Below, in pieces: positions 43,333-50,167 of a stretch of 64,000 nt of DNA (position 1 is its first letter; every line of letters starts with the position of its first letter). The stretch lies in the NCBI RefSeq assembly GCF_038002225.1, contig NZ_JBBOCA010000001.1, positions 7,068,001-7,132,000 on the forward strand, in the 5' to 3' direction. Source of the stretch: Paenibacillus sp. FSL R7-0204 (GTDB taxonomy: Bacteria; Bacillota; Bacilli; Paenibacillales; Paenibacillaceae). Under the pieces are notes generated by a model, which worked only from the letters and a program-made list of their open reading frames with translations, ran no database searches and was not told the DNA's origin. The position numbers were made by a program, and so were the translations under genes.

Positions 43333-43926
43333 TTAATTCAAGAAATCATCGTCATCGTCCTGACCCAGGTCTTCATCAGCGAAGGCTTCACGGGTATCCC
43401 CGCCACCGCCGCCGAATGACTCACCGTTCTGAGTCTTCACAACCCCATCCAGTATGGCATTGATGCCTTTATTTCCGGCTTCATCGAACGGCCACAAGGT
43501 AATGCGCGCCCGGCCATAGCAGCCGCTCCAGAACTCTGTGGTGTCCGTAATGTCCACCAGGATGTTCCGTCCGTCCTTGTCTTTACCGTTTGGCTTGAGC
43601 ACATCCGGTGCGGAGGTACTCTTCGCATTGATATACCAATGGTCTTCATGCTCTGGATATTTCTCCAGATCCACCTCGTCGCCATCCTTCAGCGGCAGGT
43701 CAAGCTTGGTCGGCACCTTACCGCCCCACTTCTTGGTCTTGCCCAGCTCCTTAGCCACCGCCAGAGCCTGCTTATAGCGCTCAAGGAATTCGGTGTCTGA
43801 CTTCGGAATGAGTAAGCGCACCGAATATTTTTCTGGTCCACCGGCGAATGATTCCGGCTCAAATACCCGGGCGAAGGCAAAACGTACTTTATTCGTAGTC
43901 AGCTTACTGGTTGGTTCGGTTGTCAT
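43333..43926 (-). CDS. DUF2815 SSB-like protein
   Basis: A 197-residue protein of the DUF2815 family, considered a phage single-stranded DNA-binding protein. Family marks are VRFAFARVFEPES, YSVRLLIPKSD and SGCYGRARITLWPFD. The acidic end DDDDDFLN resembles the SSB tail that recruits replication proteins. It stands between DUF2800 and PolA, its usual partners. Confidence 0.88.
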   Translation of the reverse strand: MTTEPTSKLTTNKVRFAFARVFEPESFAGGPEKYSVRLLIPKSDTEFLERYKQALAVAKELGKTKKWGGKVPTKLDLPLKDGDEVDLEKYPEHEDHWYINAKSTSAPDVLKPNGKDKDGRNILVDITDTTEFWSGCYGRARITLWPFDEAGNKGINAILDGVVKTQNGESFGGGGGDTREAFADEDLGQDDDDDFLN

Positions 43927-43931
43927 AGGTA

Positions 43932-45128
43932 TCAGTCCTCCAGGTTAATGTCCGCGAATGCATCACGGGTATTGTTTAATGTTGATCTTGGGTCACTCTC
44001 AGGAACAAGTACCGGCTTGCCTTCGGGCTTGATAATGAGATCACCCAATATCTTAGCCAGCTCCTTCTTGCCGATCTTCTCCAGCTCTCCAATGCCTTGC
44101 AGGTCTTGCGGCTTAAGGTATTTCGTTTCAGGCACTCCTGCGGCAGCGAGAGCTGCCATAGCCGCCGATTTATCACGGATCACACGGTCGCTGCGCCCTT
44201 CAACCAGCTTCCAGCTCGGAATCTTTGCACCGTGCTTGGTCGCTTGCTCAAAGGCATAACCCGCCAGCTCCTTCGCCCACTTCTGCAATTCTGGCGCTAC
44301 ATACAGCACCGCGCTTATGTCCTCCAGCGTCATGAGTGCAGGGTCCTTGAACTCGTACTGTGTCGCAGCCATATAGAAGTCAGTCCGGGCCTTGCAGGTG
44401 AAGCGGGCCTTACAGAAGCCGCTGGAGCAATGAGGCCCAGGAACAAATTCTCCCTCACCCGCCCACGCCTTAGCCGCTGCGGGCTTAATACTCTCGCCCC
44501 ACTCCCGCAGCGCCTCTACGTCCATGACATCCTCAGAAATACTGTCCAGCCGGATCTGCACAATGGTCATGCGCACAGACTGGATGTCATAAAGGAAATC
44601 GTAGCCTTCGACAGCTCCCAACGCGTATAGCCGCATCTGGCTGTTATTCACTGCGGACACAGGGACACCCTTGCCATACTTCAGGTCGATAATCTCCAGG
44701 CAGCCGTCAGCAATGATCACGACATCGCCAGTCCCTCTACCCTCCGGGGCATATGCTGAATAATCCAAACGCTCCTCCAGCAGCACAATGACATCCGTAG
44801 ACTTCGCCCTGGCCGTGTTGACTCTCTCCAGGACAAGGCCCACATACTCATGCACATAGTCCTCCATCTCACGGGAGTAGTACGGCCCTTTTTGGGCTTC
44901 TTTCCAGCGCTCTCCATGTTCCCAAGGCTTCAGCTGCCCCAGATGGTAAGCGAGGTGTATCTCGGAAAGCTCATGCGCGGCTGAGCCTTCATCTGAATAC
45001 GTAGAACGGCTCTCCGGCAGCTTCTCCTCCAGCCGGGCGCTTGGCGTACAGGTCAGCCATTTCTTGGAGCCGGACGCAGAGAGGATGGCGTGATCCCGCT
45101 CTGCGTGTGCCCCTACTTCTTTGCTCAC
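43932..45128 (-). CDS. DUF2800 PD-(D/E)xK nuclease
   Basis: A 398-residue protein of the DUF2800 family, related to RecB/Cas4-type nucleases. SASGSKKWLTCTPSAR and SDEGSAAHELSEI form the start, LEIIDLKYGKG carries the D...(D/E)xK active site, and HCSSGFCKARFTCKAR is a Cys cluster that could hold an iron-sulphur centre. It probably acts with the DUF2815 protein in recombination or end processing. It overlaps the preceding gene by four bases. Confidence 0.88.
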   Translation of the reverse strand: MSKEVGAHAERDHAILSASGSKKWLTCTPSARLEEKLPESRSTYSDEGSAAHELSEIHLAYHLGQLKPWEHGERWKEAQKGPYYSREMEDYVHEYVGLVLERVNTARAKSTDVIVLLEERLDYSAYAPEGRGTGDVVIIADGCLEIIDLKYGKGVPVSAVNNSQMRLYALGAVEGYDFLYDIQSVRMTIVQIRLDSISEDVMDVEALREWGESIKPAAAKAWAGEGEFVPGPHCSSGFCKARFTCKARTDFYMAATQYEFKDPALMTLEDISAVLYVAPELQKWAKELAGYAFEQATKHGAKIPSWKLVEGRSDRVIRDKSAAMAALAAAGVPETKYLKPQDLQGIGELEKIGKKELAKILGDLIIKPEGKPVLVPESDPRSTLNNTRDAFADINLED

Positions 45129-45511
45129 AGCTGTTCCAGACGTTCCATGAAGACTGCACGGTCCGCTTCGGCTACGTCACTTAACGCCTTATAGCCAAAC
45201 TCCGTAAGCAAGGCTTTAACCTCTTCACGTTTCCCTGACTTGGTCACTTCAGTAGCCTTAGCCTTCAAGTCAGCAGCAGAGGGGTTATCCCCTCCCCCTG
45301 AACCATCATCTTGCTTAGTTTGCGGTTTCGTTTCGGCTTGGGCCCTCTCTGGCTCTTCCTGCTTCGATTCAGCAGGTTTCGTTGTTGCTTGGGCCTTGGC
45401 CTTCTGCTTATCGGTTACAGGCGCAGCGCCTACCAGAGCGGCAGCCAGTCCCCCAATCTCCTGTAAAGCTTCCTTTGCGTTCTCACCAGTAATCGTAATT
45501 TGAACGGGCAT
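45125..45511 (-). CDS. Hypothetical protein, linker-rich
   Basis: A 128-residue protein with a short N-terminal hydrophobic-Ala segment, a central Lys/Gln/Glu-rich linker (35-75) and a C-terminal helical domain of about 45 residues (VKALLTEFGYKALSDV). Its gene overlaps DUF2800 and both are probably made together. The C-terminal domain might bind DNA or a partner; this is not shown. Confidence 0.65.
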   Translation of the reverse strand: MPVQITITGENAKEALQEIGGLAAALVGAAPVTDKQKAKAQATTKPAESKQEEPERAQAETKPQTKQDDGSGGGDNPSAADLKAKATEVTKSGKREEVKALLTEFGYKALSDVAEADRAVFMERLEQL

Positions 45512-45528
45512 TGTATAAATCCTCCTAT

Positions 45529-46425
45529 TTAATTAGAATAATTGCGTTCAATCGTTGGCCAATCTCGAGCCACGGCTTTTAAAGTGTCCTTGGCCGTCTC
45601 TTCTCGGTCCCGGGCCTCTTGCAGCAGTTCCAAGTCACAAAGGTCTGTCACAGCGTCACGGATCAGCCCGTCAATTACATCAGGACGCAGCGCATCCAGC
45701 TCCCAGCATTCATGCCCAAACTCTGCAATGTAGCCCGAAGCCCGGCTATCGGTCAGCTTAGTAGGATTGGGAGGCGGACCGTACTCCTCGATCTGGTCAT
45801 AGTTCAAGGCGATTCGTTGGAATTCAATGGACACCCCGAACAGTTCAAGCCGGTCCACGATATCACGGCTCATATCTTTCCCGCTTGGGTCGTGATCACC
45901 TAAATGAACAATGTGAATAGACTTCTGAGCAGAGAACTGTTCCAGACGTTGAGCTGCCGCCCACATTTCAGATTGGGAAACATAGCCTCTGCACGAGAAG
46001 TATGGGATGTCCAGCTCTTCACAGACTTGACCTACGATACCGACCAAGGCGTCTTTCTCCACCCATACCTCTACATAGCTGTCCTGGTCTTCCCATTTGT
46101 CGTAGGCAAAGGAATAGGCCGCAGAGTGAATAATAGAGCCAGGTGAAGTCCAATGGCTGTTTTTGCGAAGGTTCCGGGTGCGGTCTTCGATGGCATTCCA
46201 ATCAATAAGACCGGACATACGGCCATCGGAAATGAGATTTCCAAGGTTTTTATAGCTGCGTTCATTGTTGGGGATGACATCCCGTGAAACGAGCTGGTAA
46301 TATACCTGCCGAAGCGTCAAAGAGTAACCCATATCTTGATATTCATGAATGATGGCATTAACCTGTTCAATCAGGCGAAGACTCTCCGAACGGAAGTTAA
46401 TTTCCCGATAGCAGATTTTTGACAT
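45529..46425 (-). CDS. Spo11/Topo VI-A-like protein (Mini-A type)
   Basis: A 298-residue protein with the two parts of topoisomerase VI subunit A. A winged-helix/5Y-CAP-like region has LTLRQVYYQLVSRD (candidate catalytic Tyr 42 or 43, as in the RxxYY motif), and a Toprim domain has EVWVEKDALVG (Glu 123) and HLGDHDPSGKD (Asp 177, Asp 179). No B subunit with a GHKL ATPase is present. Such stand-alone A proteins are known as Mini-A from phages and plasmids. It may cut or nick DNA at the start of replication or recombination (inference). Confidence 0.8.
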   Translation of the reverse strand: MSKICYREINFRSESLRLIEQVNAIIHEYQDMGYSLTLRQVYYQLVSRDVIPNNERSYKNLGNLISDGRMSGLIDWNAIEDRTRNLRKNSHWTSPGSIIHSAAYSFAYDKWEDQDSYVEVWVEKDALVGIVGQVCEELDIPYFSCRGYVSQSEMWAAAQRLEQFSAQKSIHIVHLGDHDPSGKDMSRDIVDRLELFGVSIEFQRIALNYDQIEEYGPPPNPTKLTDSRASGYIAEFGHECWELDALRPDVIDGLIRDAVTDLCDLELLQEARDREETAKDTLKAVARDWPTIERNYSN

Positions 46426-46492
46426 TGCTTCTCCCTTCAGTCAGTGATAAACTGACCTCATATTGTGATGTATTGCTATGACCTGACGGCTC

Positions 46493-46711
46493 CTACCCCG
46501 TTAGGTCATTTTCATGTTCTGTTGCACCACCCCCTTCGCGGCTATCGTCGGCCTCTATCACCACAGCGCCGATACCTTCACACAGGCAGTGATTACCGCA
46601 ATAAAGATCCTTTCCGTGCTTGATTGCCTTCTGTCCAAAATAGATATCACCTTGACACTTCGGATTAGCACAGTAGTCTATCACTTCAAGTGGCCCCGTT
46701 ACTTTGCTCAT
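46493..46711 (-). CDS. Small zinc-ribbon-like protein
   Basis: A 72-residue protein with Cys pairs CANPKCQGD and LYCGNHCLCEG, a likely zinc knuckle. ATG 46711 follows GGGTGGTGA; GTG starts four and three codons earlier are alternatives. It overlaps the gene upstream. Function unknown. Confidence 0.65.
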   Translation of the reverse strand: MSKVTGPLEVIDYCANPKCQGDIYFGQKAIKHGKDLYCGNHCLCEGIGAVVIEADDSREGGGATEHENDLTG

Positions 46712-46874
46712 TTTTCTCACCACCCTTCATAAAGTGCTGATCTGTTCCGCGATACTTGATAGCGCAACTCGCATGTTGCAGCCGCCATCCACCCCGGTAT
46801 CGCTCAAAATGCCCCCTGCCTGCTTCTACCGGTTTGTCGCAACGGTAACAGCTCCCGGGATACTTGTTTCTCAA
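46686..46874 (-). CDS. Small zinc-finger-like protein
   Basis: A 62-residue protein with GSCYRCDKPVEAGRG and RLQHASCAIKY, a CxxC...HxxC pattern as in small zinc fingers. The TTG start has AAGGAGG seven bases upstream. It overlaps the next small zinc protein by 26 bases. Function unknown. Confidence 0.7.
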   Translation of the reverse strand: MRNKYPGSCYRCDKPVEAGRGHFERYRGGWRLQHASCAIKYRGTDQHFMKGGEKNEQSNGAT

Positions 46875-46935
46875 GAGCTAACCTCCTTATCTACGGCTAC
46901 GCCAGGCATATCCTGACTAATACTGAACTTAATTG

Positions 46936-47241
46936 CTACTTCACGACTCCGTTCCTGACGAAATTCCGTTCCTCTTCTTCTCGCTTCCACCGATCAAGAC
47001 TAACGGTACTGAATAGATAGCGGGGATTCTTGCTGCCCTCCGCGCCAACGGTACGGTGTGGTATCCGCTTCGTTTTGCAAAGTTGCCGAAGGGTATAGTC
47101 GCTCATAGAGAGGTATTCACATGCTTCTGGGATGGTCATTGTTCGGTTATCTGAAATAGAAAGGCTTTCCATGATACGCTTTTCTGCTTCGGCAACATGC
47201 ACGGCCACAATGTCTGCGATTGCCTTTTCAAGAGCTGTCAT
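46936..47241 (-). CDS. Excisionase-like helix-turn-helix protein
   Basis: A 101-residue protein. Residues 34-85 form a MerR/excisionase-type winged helix (MTIPEACEYLSMSDYTLRQL, then RIPHRTVG). It may be the Xis that drives excision or an early regulator; its position next to the Cro-like gene fits both. It starts two bases after the Cro-like stop. Confidence 0.75.
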   Translation of the reverse strand: MTALEKAIADIVAVHVAEAEKRIMESLSISDNRTMTIPEACEYLSMSDYTLRQLCKTKRIPHRTVGAEGSKNPRYLFSTVSLDRWKREEEERNFVRNGVVK

Positions 47242-47243
47242 GC

Positions 47244-47435
47244 TTACACCTCACATTTCAGCCCGAGCATCTCAGCGATACGCGGCTTTTGTTTCTCTCC
47301 AGGACGCGTTCCTTTCAAAATCTCTGATACATAAGTAACAGAAACGCCAAGTTCGTGGGCCACATCTTTCATCTTGATCTTCTTCTGAAGCATGACCTTC
47401 CGCGCTTCTGCTCCAAATTCGGTATAATTCTGCAT
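47244..47435 (-). CDS. Cro-like XRE-family regulator
   Basis: A 63-residue single-domain helix-turn-helix protein (KMKDVAHELGVSVTYVSEIL). ATG 47435 follows AAGGAGG at ten bases. It is divergent from the CI-like gene and first in the early operon, the place of Cro. Its promoter is predicted at 47624-47652, giving a leader of about 180 bases. Confidence 0.8.
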   Translation of the reverse strand: MQNYTEFGAEARKVMLQKKIKMKDVAHELGVSVTYVSEILKGTRPGEKQKPRIAEMLGLKCEV

Positions 47436-47483
47436 TTTGCAAACCTCCTTTTGTAAAGAGTTGTAAATAATACAGCTAAATCG

Positions 47484-47512
47484 TTGACAGGTATCTGAAA
47501 ATATTCTATTAT
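47484..47512 (+). promoter_or_regulatory. Plus-strand promoter toward the CI-like gene
   Basis: TTGACA, 17 bases, TATTAT. It points to the repressor gene, whose GTG is 190 bases further on. An operator-like repeat lies in the spacer. It faces the minus-strand promoter at 47624. Confidence 0.65.
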
Positions 47513-47674
47513 CAGAAAGAAGGAACACAAAATAAACGTCGTTGGGGAACGATTTTAGATGGGACAACTGGTCCCACAGTTATTTTTGTTTCCTTTTTTG
47601 CCAGCGATTAAGCTGTTGACTGTAGTTTATCTGAATATATTCAGAGTGTCAACGCTTATTCTGATTATTTTCTA
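47494..47674. promoter_or_regulatory. Three operator-like repeats of the immunity region
   Basis: TCTGAAAATATTCTA (47494-47508), TCTGAATATATTCAG (47630-47644, a nearly perfect palindrome) and TCTGATTATTTTCTA (47660-47674) share one pattern. The first two lie in promoter spacers, so the CI-like or Cro-like protein can switch both promoters. Confidence 0.65.
47624..47652 (-). promoter_or_regulatory. Minus-strand early promoter
   Basis: On the minus strand TTGACA, 17 bases, TAAACT. The palindromic operator fills its spacer. It drives the Cro-like gene and the early operon. Confidence 0.65.
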
Positions 47675-47700
47675 AATAAACTACATTCGGAGGTTATTTT

Positions 47701-48399
47701 GTGTTAGATATTATTCAGAAACTCTGTAAGGAGAAAGGCATTTCCATATTCAAGCTCGAAAAAGAATTAGGATTTGGGAATGGTACTATCTACAAATGGG
47801 ATAAAAGTTCCCCTGCTGTCGATAAACTGAAAAGAGTTGCAGAGTATCTCGGTGTATCTACTGATTTTCTACTCTATGGATTTAATAAAGGTGAATTTAC
47901 TTCAATCGTGAATCTGGTCAGACACAATAGATCCGTAAAGAAATTTGCCTCAGACACAGGGCTGGATGAATATTACCTAACTAGACTTTGTTCAGGAATG
48001 GAATATAAACAACCCTCTATTGATACTGTTTTAAAAATTGCAATCGAAAATGAGCATTGGCTGGTTGACGCTAAAACAATTTTTAACGCAGCCGGCTACG
48101 ACCTTGAGGAAGTAAGCGGAGATTTATTAGAAGATATTCCATTAGAGCTGCTACACCACTACCAAGAGAAGGGCATGAGTGGAGCAGAAATGGCCATAGC
48201 TTACGCTGAATTTAGGGAAGCTGAATATAAAGACGCTATGAGCGATCCCGGCTACGAGGAGTATTTAAAGGAGCATAGTGAAACAGAAACTATTGCGGCC
48301 CACCATGATGGAGAAGAGTGGACTGAGGAAGAATTGGAAGAAATAGAGCGTTTCAAGGAGTTTGTCAGAATGAAGAGAGGACCTCGCGCCGGGGAGTGA
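47701..48399 (+). CDS. CI-like phage repressor (ImmR type)
   Basis: A 232-residue repressor starting at GTG behind CGGAGG. An XRE helix-turn-helix lies at residues 1-60 (FKLEKELGFGNGTIYKW) and a second helix-turn-helix-like stretch at about 75-125. The C-terminus is acidic. There is no S24 peptidase domain with Ser-Lys, so RecA-driven self-cleavage is not expected. The adjacent ImmA-like protease probably removes the repressor, as in ICEBs1 and phi105-type elements. Confidence 0.85.
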   Translation: MLDIIQKLCKEKGISIFKLEKELGFGNGTIYKWDKSSPAVDKLKRVAEYLGVSTDFLLYGFNKGEFTSIVNLVRHNRSVKKFASDTGLDEYYLTRLCSGMEYKQPSIDTVLKIAIENEHWLVDAKTIFNAAGYDLEEVSGDLLEDIPLELLHHYQEKGMSGAEMAIAYAEFREAEYKDAMSDPGYEEYLKEHSETETIAAHHDGEEWTEEELEEIERFKEFVRMKRGPRAGE

Positions 48400-48406
48400 T
48401 GCCGCC

Positions 48407-48865
48407 TTGACCTATGAAAGTCTACTTAGAGAAACATCTAAAAAGGATATTGAGGTATATGAAGTAACCCTACGTGGTAATCTGAAGGGACTGTATAAAG
48501 ATCAGATCATTTGGCTGGACAAGTCTATTTCTGACATAGAAAAGCATTGCATCCTTGCGGAGGAAATGGGTCATTACGAGACGACAACCGGAAACATTCT
48601 TGATCAGAATGACATCAGGAATCGTAAACAGGAGTTAAGAGCACGGCAATGGGCCTATCAGAAAATTATCCCACTGTCAGCCATTGTACAAGCTCATCAT
48701 TCTGGAGCTAAAGGTCGTTTTGAGATCGCTGAATTTATCAATGTGACTGAAGATTTTTTACAATCAGCCCTTGATCGATTTAAAGAAAAATTCGGCGTTC
48801 TCATTACGATTGATAATTACATCATATATTTGGACCCGCTCAATGTTGTTGAAGTCCACCTATAA
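48407..48865 (+). CDS. ImmA/IrrE-family metalloprotease
   Basis: A 152-residue protease likely to cleave the upstream repressor and so start induction. The active-site helix reads ILAEEMGHYE (residues 49-58): in place of HExxH there is EExxH, a variant seen in phage members. Translation starts at TTG after GGGGAG, seven bases beyond the repressor stop, so the two genes form one unit. Confidence 0.85.
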   Translation: MTYESLLRETSKKDIEVYEVTLRGNLKGLYKDQIIWLDKSISDIEKHCILAEEMGHYETTTGNILDQNDIRNRKQELRARQWAYQKIIPLSAIVQAHHSGAKGRFEIAEFINVTEDFLQSALDRFKEKFGVLITIDNYIIYLDPLNVVEVHL

Positions 48866-48911
48866 CCTTCGTGCTTCCCGGCCGCAAGGCTGTTTAAATA
48901 TACCAAAAATA

Positions 48912-48923
48912 GAACATACGTTC
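48912..48923. promoter_or_regulatory. LexA (DinR)-type box before the integrase
   Basis: GAACATACGTTC fits the Bacillales SOS box core GAAC-N4-GTTC exactly, including the R/N/R/Y positions. It lies two bases before the integrase ribosome site, so LexA binding would block its transcription. The function is an inference. Confidence 0.6.
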
Positions 48924-48940
48924 TAAGGAGAGTGGAAAAT

Positions 48941-50167
48941 ATGCCCTATTATGAAAAGCGCGGAGAAGCTTCATGGCGTCTCGTAGTTGAAATAGGGGAC
49001 AAACTAGATGGATCTCGCGACCGCCGTTATAAAACTGTGCGGGTATCAGACAAGGCATTGCTGAAATCTTCCCGAAAGCTTGAAGCCTATTTGAATGAGG
49101 AATTAGTTAAATTTAAAATCGAAGTGGAGGCCGGAGAGTACATTGCGCCAGAGAAGATGAATTTCAGCGCATTTGTAGGGGAATGGAGAGATAAATATGC
49201 AAAAGAACATCTGGAAGAAAAAACGATTTATACCTATGAAGTCAATTTGAGAAAACATATCATCCCAGTCTTTGGCCACCAGCGCCTTGATCAGATCAAA
49301 CCTTTGCACATCGTGACTTTTTTAAAGAAGCTTGCTGAGCCGGGAAGCCGTAAAGATGGCAAAGCTCTCTCATCGGGTAGCATTCAGATTAATCATCGGG
49401 TGCTGAAGAACATCTTTAAACGTGCTGTTGAGTGGAAAGTAATAAAGGAGAATCCAGCCGCTGCCGTACAAAAGCCAAAAGTCACAAGCAAGCAGAATAC
49501 CCCCTACAATGAGCAGGAGGTAGGGCAGCTTCTTCAGGCGCTTCAAAAGGAACCTTTTCATTGGCGTATGATGATAACGTTGGCTATCACCACTGGCCTT
49601 AGACGCGGGGAACTACTAGGACTGGAATGGAAACATATTGACTTTAAAACAGGCATTATTAGCGTAGAGCAAAGTGTTGCTCTCTCACCAAAGGGGAACG
49701 CTCATGTAAAGGCCCCAAAGACTAAAGGATCTCGGCGTAAAGTATCTTTGCCTGCTGTCGTTCTGGAAGAGCTAAAAGAGTATTCAAAGTACCAGGCTAA
49801 AGAACGTGATCGGAATGAAGTCATTTGGGAGGGCGGAGAACGGAAGTTTCTCTTCTGTCATCTGAACGGAAAAGCCTATCATCAGGAGCGGCCATATCTT
49901 TGGTTCCGTCAATTCCTCCAAAAGAATGGCTTCCGTTATATTCGCTTCCATGATCTTCGACATACCTCGGCCACGCTGCTGATCAACCAGGGCGTTCATG
50001 CCAAGATCATTTCGGAACGACTGGGACACGGTAACATCTCCACCACTATGAACGTTTATGGCCATGCCCTTCAAAGTGCAGACCAAGCTGCCGCAGACAA
50101 ATTCGATTCTTTACTTCGCCCCCAGTCTGCCCCCAATACCGTTTCCGGTACTCAAAAACCCTTATAG
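48941..50167 (+). CDS. int: Tyrosine recombinase (phage integrase)
   Basis: A 408-residue integrase. The N-terminus is an AP2-like arm-binding domain, followed by a SAM-like core-binding domain (about 65-165) and the catalytic domain. Catalytic residues: Arg in TTGLRRGELLG, HDLRH with His and Arg, a later GHGN, and Tyr in MNVYGHAL. ATG 48941 is preferred to GTG 48932 because AAGGAG overlaps the latter. The stop codon lies inside the attachment core, and the last codons overlap the end of rlmD on the other strand. Confidence 0.93.
   Translation: MPYYEKRGEASWRLVVEIGDKLDGSRDRRYKTVRVSDKALLKSSRKLEAYLNEELVKFKIEVEAGEYIAPEKMNFSAFVGEWRDKYAKEHLEEKTIYTYEVNLRKHIIPVFGHQRLDQIKPLHIVTFLKKLAEPGSRKDGKALSSGSIQINHRVLKNIFKRAVEWKVIKENPAAAVQKPKVTSKQNTPYNEQEVGQLLQALQKEPFHWRMMITLAITTGLRRGELLGLEWKHIDFKTGIISVEQSVALSPKGNAHVKAPKTKGSRRKVSLPAVVLEELKEYSKYQAKERDRNEVIWEGGERKFLFCHLNGKAYHQERPYLWFRQFLQKNGFRYIRFHDLRHTSATLLINQGVHAKIISERLGHGNISTTMNVYGHALQSADQAAADKFDSLLRPQSAPNTVSGTQKPL
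50117..50137 (+). promoter_or_regulatory. Tandem repeats beside attR, possible integrase arm sites
   Basis: CGCCCCCAGTC then TGCCCCCAAT with an 11-base period, inside the integrase coding end. They match the pair at 11507-11527. In attP they flank the core on opposite sides in the same orientation. Confidence 0.4.
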
